DNA of 64,000 nt from Paraconiothyrium sp. Pb-2020 (GCA_022419385.1 JAJUBI010000002.1:372001-436000), one strand, 5' to 3'. Counted from the first letter of the stretch, positions 1 through 10,454 are shown. Notes: a model not told the origin generated them from the letters alone. Translations and numbers: made by a program.

Positions 1-557
1 GAGATTCATTGTGTGGGGCAGCAGATGCCGCTTCGGTTCGCACAGCGGCAGGTTCATGACGGGTCGGTAAGCGACATCGGAAAAGATGCATCAGGCGTAA
101 CGGCTTGATTGGCCTTGGGTGAGTTTGGTGGTTAGTTGTGAGTCAGAATTTGCTTTTCCGGTGTGCATTTGGTTAGCAGTACGGTTCCTTTGTGCGAGAC
201 TAACGGATGAGAGCGTCGGTATGTCGATCTAGCGCCGTTCCGATGCGCGTGAGGTACATTGTAGCGCTGAGTAATAGCAAATTTATACCGCCATTGCAAG
301 GTGAAATGCAAAGAAATTTGAGAGCGGGAAACACGGCAGCATTGTGCGAGTAGACGACGGATTAGTAAATGAGACAGGCTAAGGTGCAAGTGGGTAGGGC
401 GTGGAATTTCGAATACTTAGCAGATAATACAAGGATGCAGTGATTTTGGACATAAGGGTAATTATGCACTAAATTGTCTCGCCAGGTGTTGAGTCCCAGC
501 AGCCTCGAAAACAATGTCGGGTAGAAATAGCCACGCCGGCAGTCCAGAAAATTATGG
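1..557. other. Intergenic / left-edge sequence
   Basis: No supportable gene is seen here. Short open frames exist on the minus strand but have no coherent composition. The 3' end of the minus-strand zinc-cluster gene lies just to the right. Confidence 0.5.
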
Positions 558-2440
558 TCACGTCGACGTAGAGGGTGGCGATTGTGGCAATTCCAGCAGC
601 TCCAAGCACTTCTCTGTCACAATATCAGCATTGCGCACCTTCTAAGACCTTCTTTTACCAGTGTACGTACCTGCAAGCTTATACTTCGGCGCCATGATCT
701 GCAATGTCTCCACGAAAAGCGTCATATCGATCTTCGGCAGCTCTCCCTGGGTATCTGCCTCCTCAATCAACCGATAAGACCTGATTGCGTGATACGGCAA
801 GCCACACCACGTTGGTTGTATACCGTCGAGGTAGTTCTCTTCGAAGCCGTAGAACGTGCGGCAGCGTGACATGACAGAACGGAGTTGCTCGAGGTAAGAG
901 TGTAGAGAGCGCATTGTCACGGGATCGATATTTCCTTGCTTGGCAACGAGAAAGCATTGGATGTGTAAAGCGGCACTGGAAAGCTTAGTGAAAGCTGGAG
1001 CTTGAAGAGAGGGAATATTACCCTATCACGACATGGATGCCAGACCAAGAACCATCTTGTGTCATCTGGGTTTTTCTCATATCTAGATACTCTTCGAGAT
1101 CTTGTAATATAACCTGTATCCTTTCGGTGAGTTCGGGTGAGATTGGCGCGTAGCGATAGTCGCGAATGAACTTCTGCACGCGGCCGTTGCGCTGCGCAGC
1201 ATCGTACTCGTAGACGCACCGAGCGAGTCTTTCAATGCCTATAGTTGAATAGTTTGATACGGGCGGCCCTTCGTACGGGCTGGCACATCCACAGGCGGGG
1301 TCACTGTCGAAGTGAAGAGGCATGCATTGCGCTTTCGGAACGATTGTTGGTGGCATACTGAAATATCTGTGGAGTGTTAGCGAGGAGGTGGTATCATTAT
1401 AACTGTGGGAGTGACCTTTCGAGTCGCGTGAGACCCATCCACGTCAGTATGATCTGTACAGGAGGCGTGGTCAGCATATATCTATCACTTCGACCGGCGT
1501 GTTACTGACCTCTTCATCGTCCGCGCTCAGCTTGCCCAAATCCTGCGATGCGTGCTTTACCATAACTTCGTCAAAATCAAGCAAATACGCCAGCCGACAG
1601 CAGATTCCCAACGTCGTCACCGCGCGATCCTCGATGCACTGACTAAACTCAAAAACAGCGATCAGCATCCCAGCCTGTATCAGCTCGATATTCGGCTCCC
1701 TGAAACCCACAAAGTATTGGAAAAGATACTTGCACTTCCGATACCACGGCGATTCGGCGAGAGAAGCAGCAGGAGGATGATCGGCAGGCCGCGAAATGAC
1801 CAGGTGCATTGCCAGGACCAGAAGCACAAATTTGTCGGACGAGACTAATTGTCCATAGAGAGCGAGTTCCTTTTGAAACTTGATGTTGGAAATCATGGGA
1901 AGCCATTGGTCTGTTTTCGAGATGTACATGCGTGTTACGTCGTGGATTGTTGCTTTGTGTTCGTCTAACGTGGCTAATACGCTCTGCCACAAAATAAGGG
2001 ACATGTACTGTGGTTTGAGAGTTCCTGGCTCTAAGGCCCAGTTTGTAGGGCTCGGGCTCTCGATGCCATGCGAATTTGCCAGGTTTATGAGGGGGTTTTG
2101 CTGGGGGGAGCTATTCTGGGCGGTAGGGGGCTCGGACGAGAACACGTGAGCTTCGATTCTTTTCAGCCTTTCAAACACCTCTTCAAACCGGCTATCGTTG
2201 GCTTCATTGCCAGTCTCAGACCCGTTTACTTTCTCAGCATCGGGATACAAGCAGTCTATAGAGATCCTATTGCTAGGTCAGCAAGGATGTGAGCTAGAAC
2301 CAGTGGGGCCCCAACCGCAGGCATCGACCGCACTTCGGCAGCACTTTGTCGCACTTCTTCTTGCTAGACTTGCATTGCGCACATGTTCGCTGGGCCAACG
2401 GCTGGGGGCTGCCGTGATTGAAGCCGTTGGTGCCGTTCAT
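558..2440 (-). CDS. Zn(II)2Cys6 fungal transcription factor
   Basis: A binuclear zinc-cluster transcription factor of about 541 residues, presumably nuclear. I assemble six exons on the minus strand: 2316-2440, 1510-2266, 1416-1453, 1022-1366, 671-975 and 558-613; all phases join without a stop. The N-terminus carries a CX2CX6CX6CX2CX6C cluster that only becomes complete after the first intron is removed: exon 1 supplies the first five cysteines (CAQCKSSKKKCDK then KCGRC) and exon 2 supplies the last one (DCLYPD). The middle region has the helical pattern of the fungal regulatory middle homology domain (IILTWMGLTRLERYFSM). An in-frame TAA lies a few codons upstream of the ATG, fixing the start. 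Introns of 46-57 nt have CTGAC, ACTAA or CTGAT-like branch sites. It is divergent from a short-chain dehydrogenase 0.5 kb away, which may be a target; target and ligand are unknown. Confidence 0.85.
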
Positions 2441-2962
2441 TGCCAGGGCGAAGGATCGAGTTTAGCAGCTGGATGTCAGCCCCCGCAGTCTTACAGCCCA
2501 AGCCACATCGGGACCATCGTCTCCGCAAGACAAGTATTACCGATCCTACACATACACCATCGCCGTAGAAGCACCAGAAGAACCCAAATGAGCACTCAAC
2601 GCCGCGAGAATGATATGCTATTGCATGTTCAGTGGTGCGTAGCTTAACTCCGAACCTCATTGCCGGAGCCTAAACCGTATACGTCATTGCACCACCCACT
2701 TGGTGACAATGGCCGGAGCTGTCGACCTTTTCAAAGCCGGAGTGACCGGACAACGAGTACGAAACTTGTACTGGAAAGTGTTTTCTGGCTAGCGGGTGCG
2801 TACCTAGGAGTGTCGCCATTGGTACCGTCATAGTGCTCGAGACATGATAACATTTTTAGCGCGTGAAAAGTACGTATATGCGTAATGATAGCGCCACATA
2901 TAGACACCGCATAAATGGAGTCGCATTCCCTCTTCTGAAGCCAAAGATAAACACCTATTGCA

Positions 2963-3757
2963 ATGTCAATCAAATACAACAAAGTCCTCATCATCGGCGC
3001 CACATCCGGGATCGGCCTTGCCTACGCCGAGAAAACCATCCAAGATGGCAAGCAAGCCATCATTGTGGGCAGAAGGAAGGAAAATCTGGACGACTTCGTT
3101 TCAAAGCACGGCAGCGACAAAGCCTTCCCTATCGTCTTTGACATCACCGACCTCCAAGCCATCCCCAAGTTCGTGGACAATGTAACGAAGCAACACCCCG
3201 ACCTCGACTGCGTCATCATCAACTCCGGCATCCAGCGAGGCTTCAACTTCGCGAAGCCCGAGACAGTCGATCTGTCCTTGTTAGAACTCGAGTTTACTAC
3301 GAATTACATTTCATACATCCACCTGACCAAAGCCTTCATTCCGTTCCTGCAGAAGCAGGACAAGGAGACTGCGCTGGTGTACACGTCTTCAGGCCTTGCG
3401 CTGGTCCCCTCGGTGAGCCGTCTGAACTACTCTGCCACCAAGGCTGCGCTGCACCACTTTGTGCTCGCCCTTCGCGAACAGATGAGAGACGGCCCCGGGC
3501 AAATCAAGGTGGTCGAAATCTTCCCGCCGGCAGTGCAGACGGAGCTGCATGATGAGAAGCACCAGCCGGACATCAAGAATGGAAGGCAGATGGGGATGCC
3601 GCTGGACGAGTTTACGGAGACGAGTTGGAAGGGGTTGGTAGAGGGGAAGGAGCAGATACCCGTGGGTTTTGTGGAAGGGGCTTTCGACAAGTTTGAAAAT
3701 GCAAGGCAGGAGGCATTCGCACAAATGACAAAGATGGTGAAGGAGAGGGGGCATTAA
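2963..3757 (+). CDS. Short-chain dehydrogenase/reductase (DltE-like)
   Basis: A 264-residue single-domain SDR, expected to be a cytosolic NAD(P)-dependent oxidoreductase. The Rossmann glycine motif IGATSGIG is at residues 11-18, the structural NxG motif appears as INSGIQ near residue 86, and the catalytic set includes the serine in YTSSG near 140 and YSATK near 153. Length fits the classical family (about 250). The substrate cannot be read from sequence; the profile is nearest to DltE/DHRS-type reductases. It is intronless and shares a 0.5 kb divergent intergenic region with the zinc-cluster regulator, so co-regulation is plausible but not shown. Confidence 0.9.
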   Translation: MSIKYNKVLIIGATSGIGLAYAEKTIQDGKQAIIVGRRKENLDDFVSKHGSDKAFPIVFDITDLQAIPKFVDNVTKQHPDLDCVIINSGIQRGFNFAKPETVDLSLLELEFTTNYISYIHLTKAFIPFLQKQDKETALVYTSSGLALVPSVSRLNYSATKAALHHFVLALREQMRDGPGQIKVVEIFPPAVQTELHDEKHQPDIKNGRQMGMPLDEFTETSWKGLVEGKEQIPVGFVEGAFDKFENARQEAFAQMTKMVKERGH

Positions 3758-4335
3758 GAGGTCGTTGACACTCGTGTGGCGACTCTGAGCAGCAACAAGT
3801 CCAGGAAATAGCCTAAGAAATATGACATCGTCCAAGCTCTTTCTTCTACAGCATGAGTGAATCTTGACCGAGGACTTTGGCACAACGAGATCTACCACAA
3901 CAACAGTATAGGGTGCGAAGCATGGACGAGAATTGACCATGCGAGTGCGGAAGACGTCGAGCGGGACGTGTACGGTGATGATGAAGCTGAACACGAATGC
4001 AATAGGCGAAAACAAACAAAACGATATCTTTGCTTGCGCATGATTGGCGTTGGCGTTGATGTTGGCGTTCGACGGGAAGACGGCGCGCAAGTGTTGGGTG
4101 CACAGCCCCAATGAACTGAAAGCAGCCTAGTGCAGCTGCGCCCCTGCTTGACGAAAGTCCGCAACAGCAGAGGATCACCTCAACCTGTCCTCCGATAGCC
4201 CAACCACGCTCGCTCCCCCGCAACAAAAAACACTTCACTTCACGATTTGCGGTACCTCTTTTGGCCGTGCAATAGTACCCGCGCGCATATATCCTTCCTC
4301 GCCTTTGTTTACATATCTATACAAAACGAAACAAG
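3758..4335. other. Intergenic region
   Basis: Contains the 3' flank of the SDR gene and the promoter of the SH3 gene. Long open frames run through on both strands but lack homology signals and overlap each other, so I call no gene. Confidence 0.5.
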
Positions 4336-5100
4336 ATGGCCGACGGGTTCAACAATGCCATGATCAACAGGTCGCTGAGGGCGATCAAGACTGTAAGGAT
4401 TCCGCGCAAGGTCTGAACGTGCGCGCTCTAATCAGTATGGCAGGAGCTTGAATTTCTGGTCGACTCGAATGTCATCAGCCAGTCACAATACGACACCATC
4501 TACAACCAGCTTCCCGCAAGCGCCAACGCTGCGCGCGCCCTCCCCGCCGTTCCCACTCAGCAACTCTCATCCCTCTCCGTCAACACGCCCCCGCCCGAGT
4601 CCGAGAAGAAGAGCAACGGCGTTGGCTACTACGCCAACAACGCTTCCAACCCGCCGCCACCCGCATATCCCACCCCGCCAGCTGCGCCTGTTGGCCCGCC
4701 CACTCTCTGCCATGCGACCGCCATGTACCAGTACAACGCGCAAGACGCCGGCGATCTCGCACTCATGCCCAACGACAAGATTGTTGTCACTGAGTACATG
4801 AACAACGAGTGGTGGAAGGGACGCAACGAGCGCACCGGCCAGGAGGGCATCTTCCCTGCCAGCTATGTGCGCCGTGAGGAGAAGGCTGTAGTGCCCGCTG
4901 GTGTGCCTCAAAGCAACTATGGCAACATGCCGCTTGATGTATCCAACGGCTCGAATGGTGCGGTGGCTCAATCGGCCACACCCGGGGAGCCCAGCAAGTT
5001 CGAGCAAGGCGGCAAGAAGTTTGGCAAGAAGCTGGGCAACGCAGCCGTCTTCGGAGCAGGTGCGACAATCGGAAGCAAGATTGTGAACGGTATATTCTGA
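4336..5100 (+). CDS. SH3 domain protein, Lsb1/Pin3-like
   Basis: A 237-residue protein resembling yeast Lsb1 and Pin3/Lsb2, small SH3 proteins that bind Las17/WASP and the ubiquitin ligase Rsp5 at actin patches. Exon 1 is 4336-4392 and exon 2 is 4444-5100; the 51-nt intron falls at the TELEFLVDSNVIS segment, a hallmark of the family N-terminus. The SH3 domain spans about residues 130-190: AMYQYNAQDAGDLALMPND, then the WW pair in NEWWKGR and the FPASYV end. A proline stretch before it contains PPAY, a PPxY motif suitable for Rsp5 binding. The C-terminus is a basic and glycine-rich segment (KKFGKKLGNA then GAGATIGSKIVNGIF). The 3' end is tandemly duplicated just beyond the stop; see the repeat entry. 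Confidence 0.9.
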
Positions 5101-5152
5101 TTTTGGTGCAGGTGCCACGATCGGAAGCAACATTGTGAACAGCATTTTCTAA
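5053..5152 (+). repeat. 52-bp tandem duplication of the terminal codons of the SH3 gene
   Basis: Copy 1 (5053-5104) encodes GAGATIGSKIVNGIF plus stop. Copy 2 (5105-5152), directly abutting, still encodes GAGATIGSNIVNSIF plus stop in the matching phase. Both copies contain GCAG|GT, so a 52-nt segment from 5060 to 5111 begins with GT, ends with GCAG and contains TTCTGAT as a possible branch site. If spliced, it would replace the last codons with those of copy 2. Confidence 0.85.
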
Positions 5153-5963
5153 GTCGGCGGGTGTGAGTGATGTTTATATCGGCATTTGATTCATATTACC
5201 CCTCGATATGTACTGGCGTTCAGGACGGGATGGATTTTCAAGCATGGCAGGGACGGTATAGGCTTCAAAGCCATGGATGATCAGGCTCGTCAGAGTGATT
5301 TCTTGTTTATTCTTCCCTAGCGTTCCAGTCTAATCCCACGATTCGTCTCGATCTTCTGTGTATCCGAGTGCGTGCCGCCCGCTCTTGCTCCGGGTTTATG
5401 CGCGCCGCCAAGGCGAACGAAGCTCTTCCCAAGTTCCTAATGCTCGACTTACAGCTCCCGCATCCAAGCTTGCACCTGTTCCCGCACAATCTGACGGAAT
5501 CCTTTCCGGGTTATGAGCCTCCAAGTATTCGTCGTGCGTTTGGCTTGGTCCTGCAGCACGCTTCATTCCCATGCGCAAAACCGTAGCTTCCGGCGACGAC
5601 GTGGGGCCTCAAAGTATACAGTACTTTAGCCAATTACTACTACAGCGTTCTCCTTGATCTCCTCGCGCTAAAGATTTCCTCTGTTGTATTCGTACGGCTG
5701 CATGCGTATGTTCGATATTGCATAGCCCGCTATGTAACAGAAGTGCTCTTATCAAGCATGCCCTTCACAAGGTGGGCCATTGAATGTCAGTTGCCAGCCA
5801 GCGTTTTACAACCCCCAACGCAACTGCTGCCAAAACCAGTCTTCCCTATGACTTGGTCATCGACCATGTCCGCTTCGACTTCTTTGCTGTAGTACGCCGC
5901 TCTCGCTCATCCCAGCGCTTCCTTCCATCCACGTCTCTCCTTGGGGTGCTCTACATCGTGATT
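5153..5963. other. Intergenic region
   Basis: No gene recognised. The frame of the downstream transporter is open from an ATG at 5784, so part of this stretch could be an N-terminal extension; its composition looks like 5' leader. Confidence 0.45.
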
Positions 5964-7382
5964 ATGCCTAGCTCGGGCTCTTACGGCTCCCGAAGAAAGA
6001 TCTCCCGACCGATCGCAGGATCGAACTCACAAGTAGAACGTACGAGGCCTTCTACAGAGCTCAACAAGAGCCAAACAGGCACTAACGCTTCTCACCATGA
6101 GCAAAACAAGAAATACCAAAGACGTCGAGTCTTCACATACTACACGCACGCCATTGTCACGTTCCACGCCTTCGGAATCCCGTTATCGGACGGCTTGACC
6201 CTCGAATACTATCACAATTCCCTCTTCCTCAACACACCGCTCAAACACATCTCTTTGATCGCCGGTATACAGTGGGTCGGGATCTTCGCTTTGGACTATC
6301 TAGCATCGAGCACCTACAGGTGGAAACACTGGCGATGGGCTTACTTCGCAGTCAGCGTCGTCCTCGTGCTATGTTACGGGGTCATGACGCGAGGTGTAAA
6401 GCCGTGGGGTCTTTCGTTGGGGATACGCGCCCTCGTAGGGCTCTGCCTGGGTTTTCTACGCAGCATGACACTACACTGTCTCGCGTTGCACTACAACGAC
6501 AACATCGCCGAAGTCTCCATGCAAAGCGGCGCCGCTGGTCTGCTAGGCGCGCTTGTACACTCCGTCGTGGTTTGGAGTTTCCTACGCACGGATGACTACA
6601 AGGGGTTAACCTGGGCGAATTTTTACATCGTGCTGTTCACGCTTGTACCTACCCTCGGCGGACTGTTCCCTGCGAGGAAGGTTGAGAGCGTCGAAGGTGA
6701 TGCGTCAAAACGCGGTCCTGTGGTTCCGAGACTAAGACACAGGAAGTCGACGAACGCGATGCAATCACTCCCAGGAAAATTCGGCACGCAGAAGAACCCC
6801 ACGCTCGAAACCATCGGCGACTGCTGTCTTCTCGGTGGTTACTTCCTCGTCTTTACCTTCGTGTTTGTATGGCCTACCTTCTTTCCGCTTCTCCTCTCCA
6901 GCCGGCCTATATCAGAGTACCCTGAATACGCTGCGTATTGGCTTTTCGGCACATTTGGGGCGGGTGCACTCACGGCTGCTTTCTTCGCCCACGCTTGGCC
7001 ACGCCGCGGACTTGGCGTCGTGAATGTTTTCACTGCAGCCGCTATTATTGGAGGCTGTCTCCTGATTATAGCGGCCTGGGTTGTTAATTTCTGGATCTGG
7101 GGCGTTATCAGTGTGCTGTATGGGCTTTGTCTGGGTCCGCTGCTTGCACTGCATAGGAAGGTATTTGACCTGCTATGCAAGTATTGGACGAAGACGAGGC
7201 TTTCTCCTTTGGGGCTGGGTGTCCTTGCGTTTGGTGGGATCAGTGTTGCGGGCTTGATGATTCAGAGCTTCGATGGTGGGTCGATTGCGTTGACGGTGTC
7301 GGGGACGGTGATGCTTGTGGGTGGGTGCTGTATGGCGGTGGGGAGGTGGTTGAGGTATCCGGCTAGGTATGTGGTTATTTAG
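5964..7382 (+). CDS. Multi-pass membrane transporter, MFS-like
   Basis: A 472-residue polytopic protein with about 12 hydrophobic segments and a basic, serine-rich N-terminal tail of about 55 residues. Two bundles of spans are separated by a polar loop (about residues 235-275, with SKRGPVVPRLRHRKS). The layout and the small-residue-rich helices (SLGIRALVGLCLGFLRSM) resemble fungal monocarboxylate-transporter-like MFS proteins, but I recognise no diagnostic substrate motif. I start at 5964 because the preceding in-frame 60 codons from 5784 have no recognisable features; the longer start stays possible. The gene is intronless. Confidence 0.65.
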   Translation: MPSSGSYGSRRKISRPIAGSNSQVERTRPSTELNKSQTGTNASHHEQNKKYQRRRVFTYYTHAIVTFHAFGIPLSDGLTLEYYHNSLFLNTPLKHISLIAGIQWVGIFALDYLASSTYRWKHWRWAYFAVSVVLVLCYGVMTRGVKPWGLSLGIRALVGLCLGFLRSMTLHCLALHYNDNIAEVSMQSGAAGLLGALVHSVVVWSFLRTDDYKGLTWANFYIVLFTLVPTLGGLFPARKVESVEGDASKRGPVVPRLRHRKSTNAMQSLPGKFGTQKNPTLETIGDCCLLGGYFLVFTFVFVWPTFFPLLLSSRPISEYPEYAAYWLFGTFGAGALTAAFFAHAWPRRGLGVVNVFTAAAIIGGCLLIIAAWVVNFWIWGVISVLYGLCLGPLLALHRKVFDLLCKYWTKTRLSPLGLGVLAFGGISVAGLMIQSFDGGSIALTVSGTVMLVGGCCMAVGRWLRYPARYVVI

Positions 7383-7775
7383 TATGAAACTATCCGAACT
7401 GTCTCTTCTCTGCTTCAGTATAGTCAACCCAATAATATAAACAACTTATAGCGCTTCCCCACATGCTCATGGCAATACTCTCCCCTATGACCACGGGGTA
7501 GGACGAGCGCTCACGTGCGGCCCTCTACACTGCGACAGCCGCTGTGAAGTCACCAGTTCCTCCTCATGACCACCAACTCCGCTTCGCAGCAAACAGAGAC
7601 AAACAAATACTACGCTCTTCACTGCTACCTCACTACTATTAATACAAAGCAAGCGTCGCCCACGCACCATACTCTTGCCCTATCATAGCAACACCTTCCT
7701 TGCCTCAAACCCATCATCTACAGACACAAACTACGAGACTCAGCCCTTCGCTCAGTATACAACCTCGCAACCGCC
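7383..7775. other. Intergenic region
   Basis: Nothing recognised apart from the likely promoter of the small downstream ORF. Confidence 0.4.
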
Positions 7776-7988
7776 ATGTGCACAAATCCAATCTACACCT
7801 GCACCATCTGCGGCCGGAGCGTCACACGTTCACTGGTGCTCTGCGCCGCTGCTGAGGCGAACGATTGCATCGCTTGTAAGCCAGGTGCAGCAACTAGAGA
7901 GGTAAAGGTGGTGAAGACAACGTGTGGGGCGGAGTGTACGAGGGAGTATTGGAAGAGGGAGAGGGGAGAGGGGGAAGTGGAGGCGTGA
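7776..7988 (+). CDS. Small cysteine-rich hypothetical protein
   Basis: A 70-residue ORF starting MCTNPIYTCTICG with seven cysteines: Cys2, then a CTIC pair, CAAA, CIAC and a late CGAEC. Short fungal proteins that open with MC and carry spaced cysteine pairs (zinc-knuckle-like) are common and poorly described, and this one fits that appearance. There is no signal peptide, so a cytosolic metal-binding role is more likely than secretion. It could be a chance ORF; the cysteine regularity and the CC-ATG context are the only support. Confidence 0.4.
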   Translation: MCTNPIYTCTICGRSVTRSLVLCAAAEANDCIACKPGAATREVKVVKTTCGAECTREYWKRERGEGEVEA

Positions 7989-8192
7989 TCTGGTTATGTT
8001 ACGTGTGTCAGTGAAACCTTCGCTAGCAATGTTGTTGCAGACAGTTATTTGAAGAAGGGCATCCATTACTGATTCAGTGTGGATATCAAAAGAATGAACG
8101 CGCGATCTGCGTCAACACTACAATCTCCCTACCCCATACTCACAACCTCGCCATGCACGCCAGCTTGCTATCTCACCCAGACAAACATCCCT

Positions 8193-8432
8193 TCACTCTC
8201 GCTCAGCAATCTTCCCCCCATCTGCATCCCTCCCATAAATATTATCAAAGCACAACGTATCGCAAAGCGTATGCCCCACCACCAGATCCGAAACATCCAT
8301 ATCCAATTTCGTGCATGTCAAAAAGCTCACATACTGGTTAATCTTGCATTTCGGTGCCCCGGCGCAGCAAACCGTGCCCTTGACGATGCAGTTGATGTCG
8401 ATCTTGTCGCTCGTGACCTTGCGGTACTTTGA
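8193..8432 (-). pseudogene. Headless cysteine-rich open frame (gene remnant or 3' exon)
   Basis: On the minus strand an open frame of 79 codons reads coherently, with KIDINCIVKGTVCCAGAPKC followed by CTKLDMDVS and CDTLCFDNIYGRD, seven cysteines in all. A TAA at 8433-8435 closes it upstream and no ATG precedes the conserved-looking part. No convincing acceptor site is visible immediately upstream. It is either the last exon of a gene whose 5' part I cannot find, or a truncated relic. Confidence 0.3.
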
Positions 8433-9770
8433 TTATATCCAGATGGTCTTTGTAAAAAAGATTGTATATTACATTTGCTATCTGCACTGTTGAGCATTAT
8501 ATCTTTTTACGCAATGTAATAGTTGCCTATTTCTGTGATATAACTGTCGTCCCTTGCTGCACATGCGCTATTTGTCTGACAAGATTAGCTAGTCACTGTT
8601 AGTGCAGAGGATTCGCACTATAGGAAGTTGCGTAGCTAAGCTAATCAACAACAACTAGCTCTGACTCGCACCTACAGTATCTTGTAAGGATTGAAGATTT
8701 CCGCCCTAGACAGGGCCAAGCATGCAATGTGAGCACTGAGTATATAGCGAGAATGATCAGTTTGGCGAATCTGCTCCTTCCATTCCTTGACGCAAATGCC
8801 GTGCTAGACATAGACCGTTACTTGGTAGATGCGGCCAGAAACTCTCTTAGCATGCGCGATATTTCCTGGCTCTGCTTGCATTTATACCACTCCAATTTCA
8901 CGTCTTCGACTACAGCTGCAAAATGGATGATCCGGACGCAACGCTGTCACGGCCATTGATCGATGACCAGCAACATGGTTCACACACCCAGAGCCAGAGA
9001 AGTGCTCGAACGATGCTATGGCCGTGGCCGACCATACTTTCCGCAACGGCGGCTGCGTTTCTGATAGGCCTGGTGTACCACTCCCATTCGATAAGCGGTC
9101 GTGCTTGTCACACCGGAGAACTTAGTGAGTCGGAATGAAGGCTCAGTCGTATCAGCTTCAGACCACTCACACGAATTTGAAAGCCATACCCGATATTTCC
9201 AATGTCTATCAGCGTTTCACTGGCGGCCTCAAGTATTATGCATCACGCCAGGCCCGCAAATCTTGCAGATCGAAGGCAGATATCCAATCCGCATACACTA
9301 ATGTTCGGCCCCGCCTGACAGGTAGCTAGGTATTCTTGTAGCTAAGGCGCATTCCAGTCAAAGGTCTTCGTGATCTTCTGACATGTTCTGACTCAAGAAC
9401 ATCTGGTGTTTAGATGCTCATTTGTGATACACTAGATCCGCAACTCTTAATAGAAACAGATGTCCAATGTGTATATTCCAATGGTTGACCCCACGTGTTA
9501 GATATCCTTGTAATCCAGGCACACTATATGGCTAAAGGTTTATACAAACGTCTGACATGCCCGAACTAGGCGATGTTACATTAATTCTTAGCGAATTCTG
9601 ATATGAAAGTAGTAGCGTTAAGCTTTGACCAAGCTCCCTCCAAGCTTTAGTCTCGTCTAGTAGAGAGCTTACACCTTAAAGCGAAGTACTCAAGGATCCG
9701 TGCTTGTTGATAGACGCATGTTCGCCATACCACTCTGCATCACGTGAAGAAAGTATGGCGTCCACGATCA
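8433..9770. other. Gene-poor region
   Basis: About 1.3 kb without a complete gene. It holds the membrane-anchor fragment listed separately and scattered AT-rich sequence. Confidence 0.5.
8923..9138 (+). pseudogene. Possible single-span membrane protein fragment
   Basis: The ORF opens MDDPDATLSRPLIDD and contains one hydrophobic span (ILSATAAAFLIGLVY, about residues 38-53), an arrangement typical of type II anchored fungal proteins such as UstYa-like (DUF3328) oxidases. The frame stops soon after. A GTGAGT donor at about 9124 could lead to another exon, but no catalytic HxxxC or similar motif appears downstream. I read it as a relic or an unresolved small gene. Confidence 0.2.
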
Positions 9771-9771
9771 G

Positions 9772-9780
9772 TATATAAAA
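9772..9780 (+). promoter_or_regulatory. TATA box
   Basis: TATATAAAA lies 119 bp upstream of the ATG of the BYS1-like gene, followed by a CT-rich leader. Confidence 0.6.
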
Positions 9781-9898
9781 GGTCGAGGAGACGCTTGAGA
9801 TTGTTCAAAACACCATTGTCTCTTCTGTCCGCCTCGGTCATCATCGCATCCACTCTGCTAGCTGCTCAATAAAGCACTTGAACAACTCTTGAACCAAG

Positions 9899-10454
9899 AT
9901 GCGCTTCACCACAACCCTCCTCAGTCTTAGCGCCGCCGCAGGACTAGCTCTTGCTGAATCGTCCGCCATCCTCTACGTCACGAACAAGTGTACAGAGAAC
10001 GTCTATGTTGTTTACAGTTGGGACAACGCCGGACAGTACCAGCAAGGCCAAAATACATTGTCCACGGGACAAGGTTTCCAGGTTCGCATGGCTGGACTGG
10101 GTACTACCTCCCCATTCGCTGGACGCAGAAGCATCGGCTAATCTTTTCGTGCCCGTAGGATACAGCGTTGGCTTCTCCGTCGACTCCAGTTACTATGCGA
10201 CTACCACACCCAAGCTGATTATGGAGTAGTCCGTCAACTCGGATGACAATCTGCTGTATTACAGTATTACGACAAATGCCGAGACGATATTACAGTATTA
10301 CGACAAGAATCCATTTGCAAGCCAGTCGTGGTCGCTTACAAGTGATAACAGTCAGTGTACGCCGGTCTCCTCGCCGAACGGGGTCACATATGCTTGCCCG
10401 GCGGGGTCTTACCTGTTTTTCAACTTGTGTGGTTGGTGGATGGCGATGGTTTAG
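9899..10454 (+). pseudogene. BYS1-like secreted protein, interrupted by an in-frame stop
   Basis: The product resembles small secreted fungal proteins of the BYS1 (antigenic thaumatin-like) family. Exon 1 (9899-10100) has a signal peptide ending in ALA and then SAILYVTNKCTENVYVVYSWD. An intron (10101-10158, branch GGCTAATC) joins to exon 2 with YSVGFSVDSSYYATTTPKLI. At 10227-10229 a TAG interrupts the frame, yet the same frame continues with family-like sequence (DDNLLYYSI, NPFASQSWSLTSDNSQC, PAGSYLFFNLCG) up to a TAG at 10452-10454. A 19-bp direct repeat (10257-10275 and 10288-10306) sits in the second half. The promoter looks intact. I infer a recent nonsense mutation at a tyrosine position (TAC to TAG). 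A shortened secreted peptide of about 90 residues could still be made. Confidence 0.6.

Noticed and set aside
3389..4238. Long minus-strand open frames over the SDR 3' end and the following spacer
   Set aside because: They overlap a well-supported SDR gene in antisense, have Leu/Arg/His-rich shadow composition and no motif.
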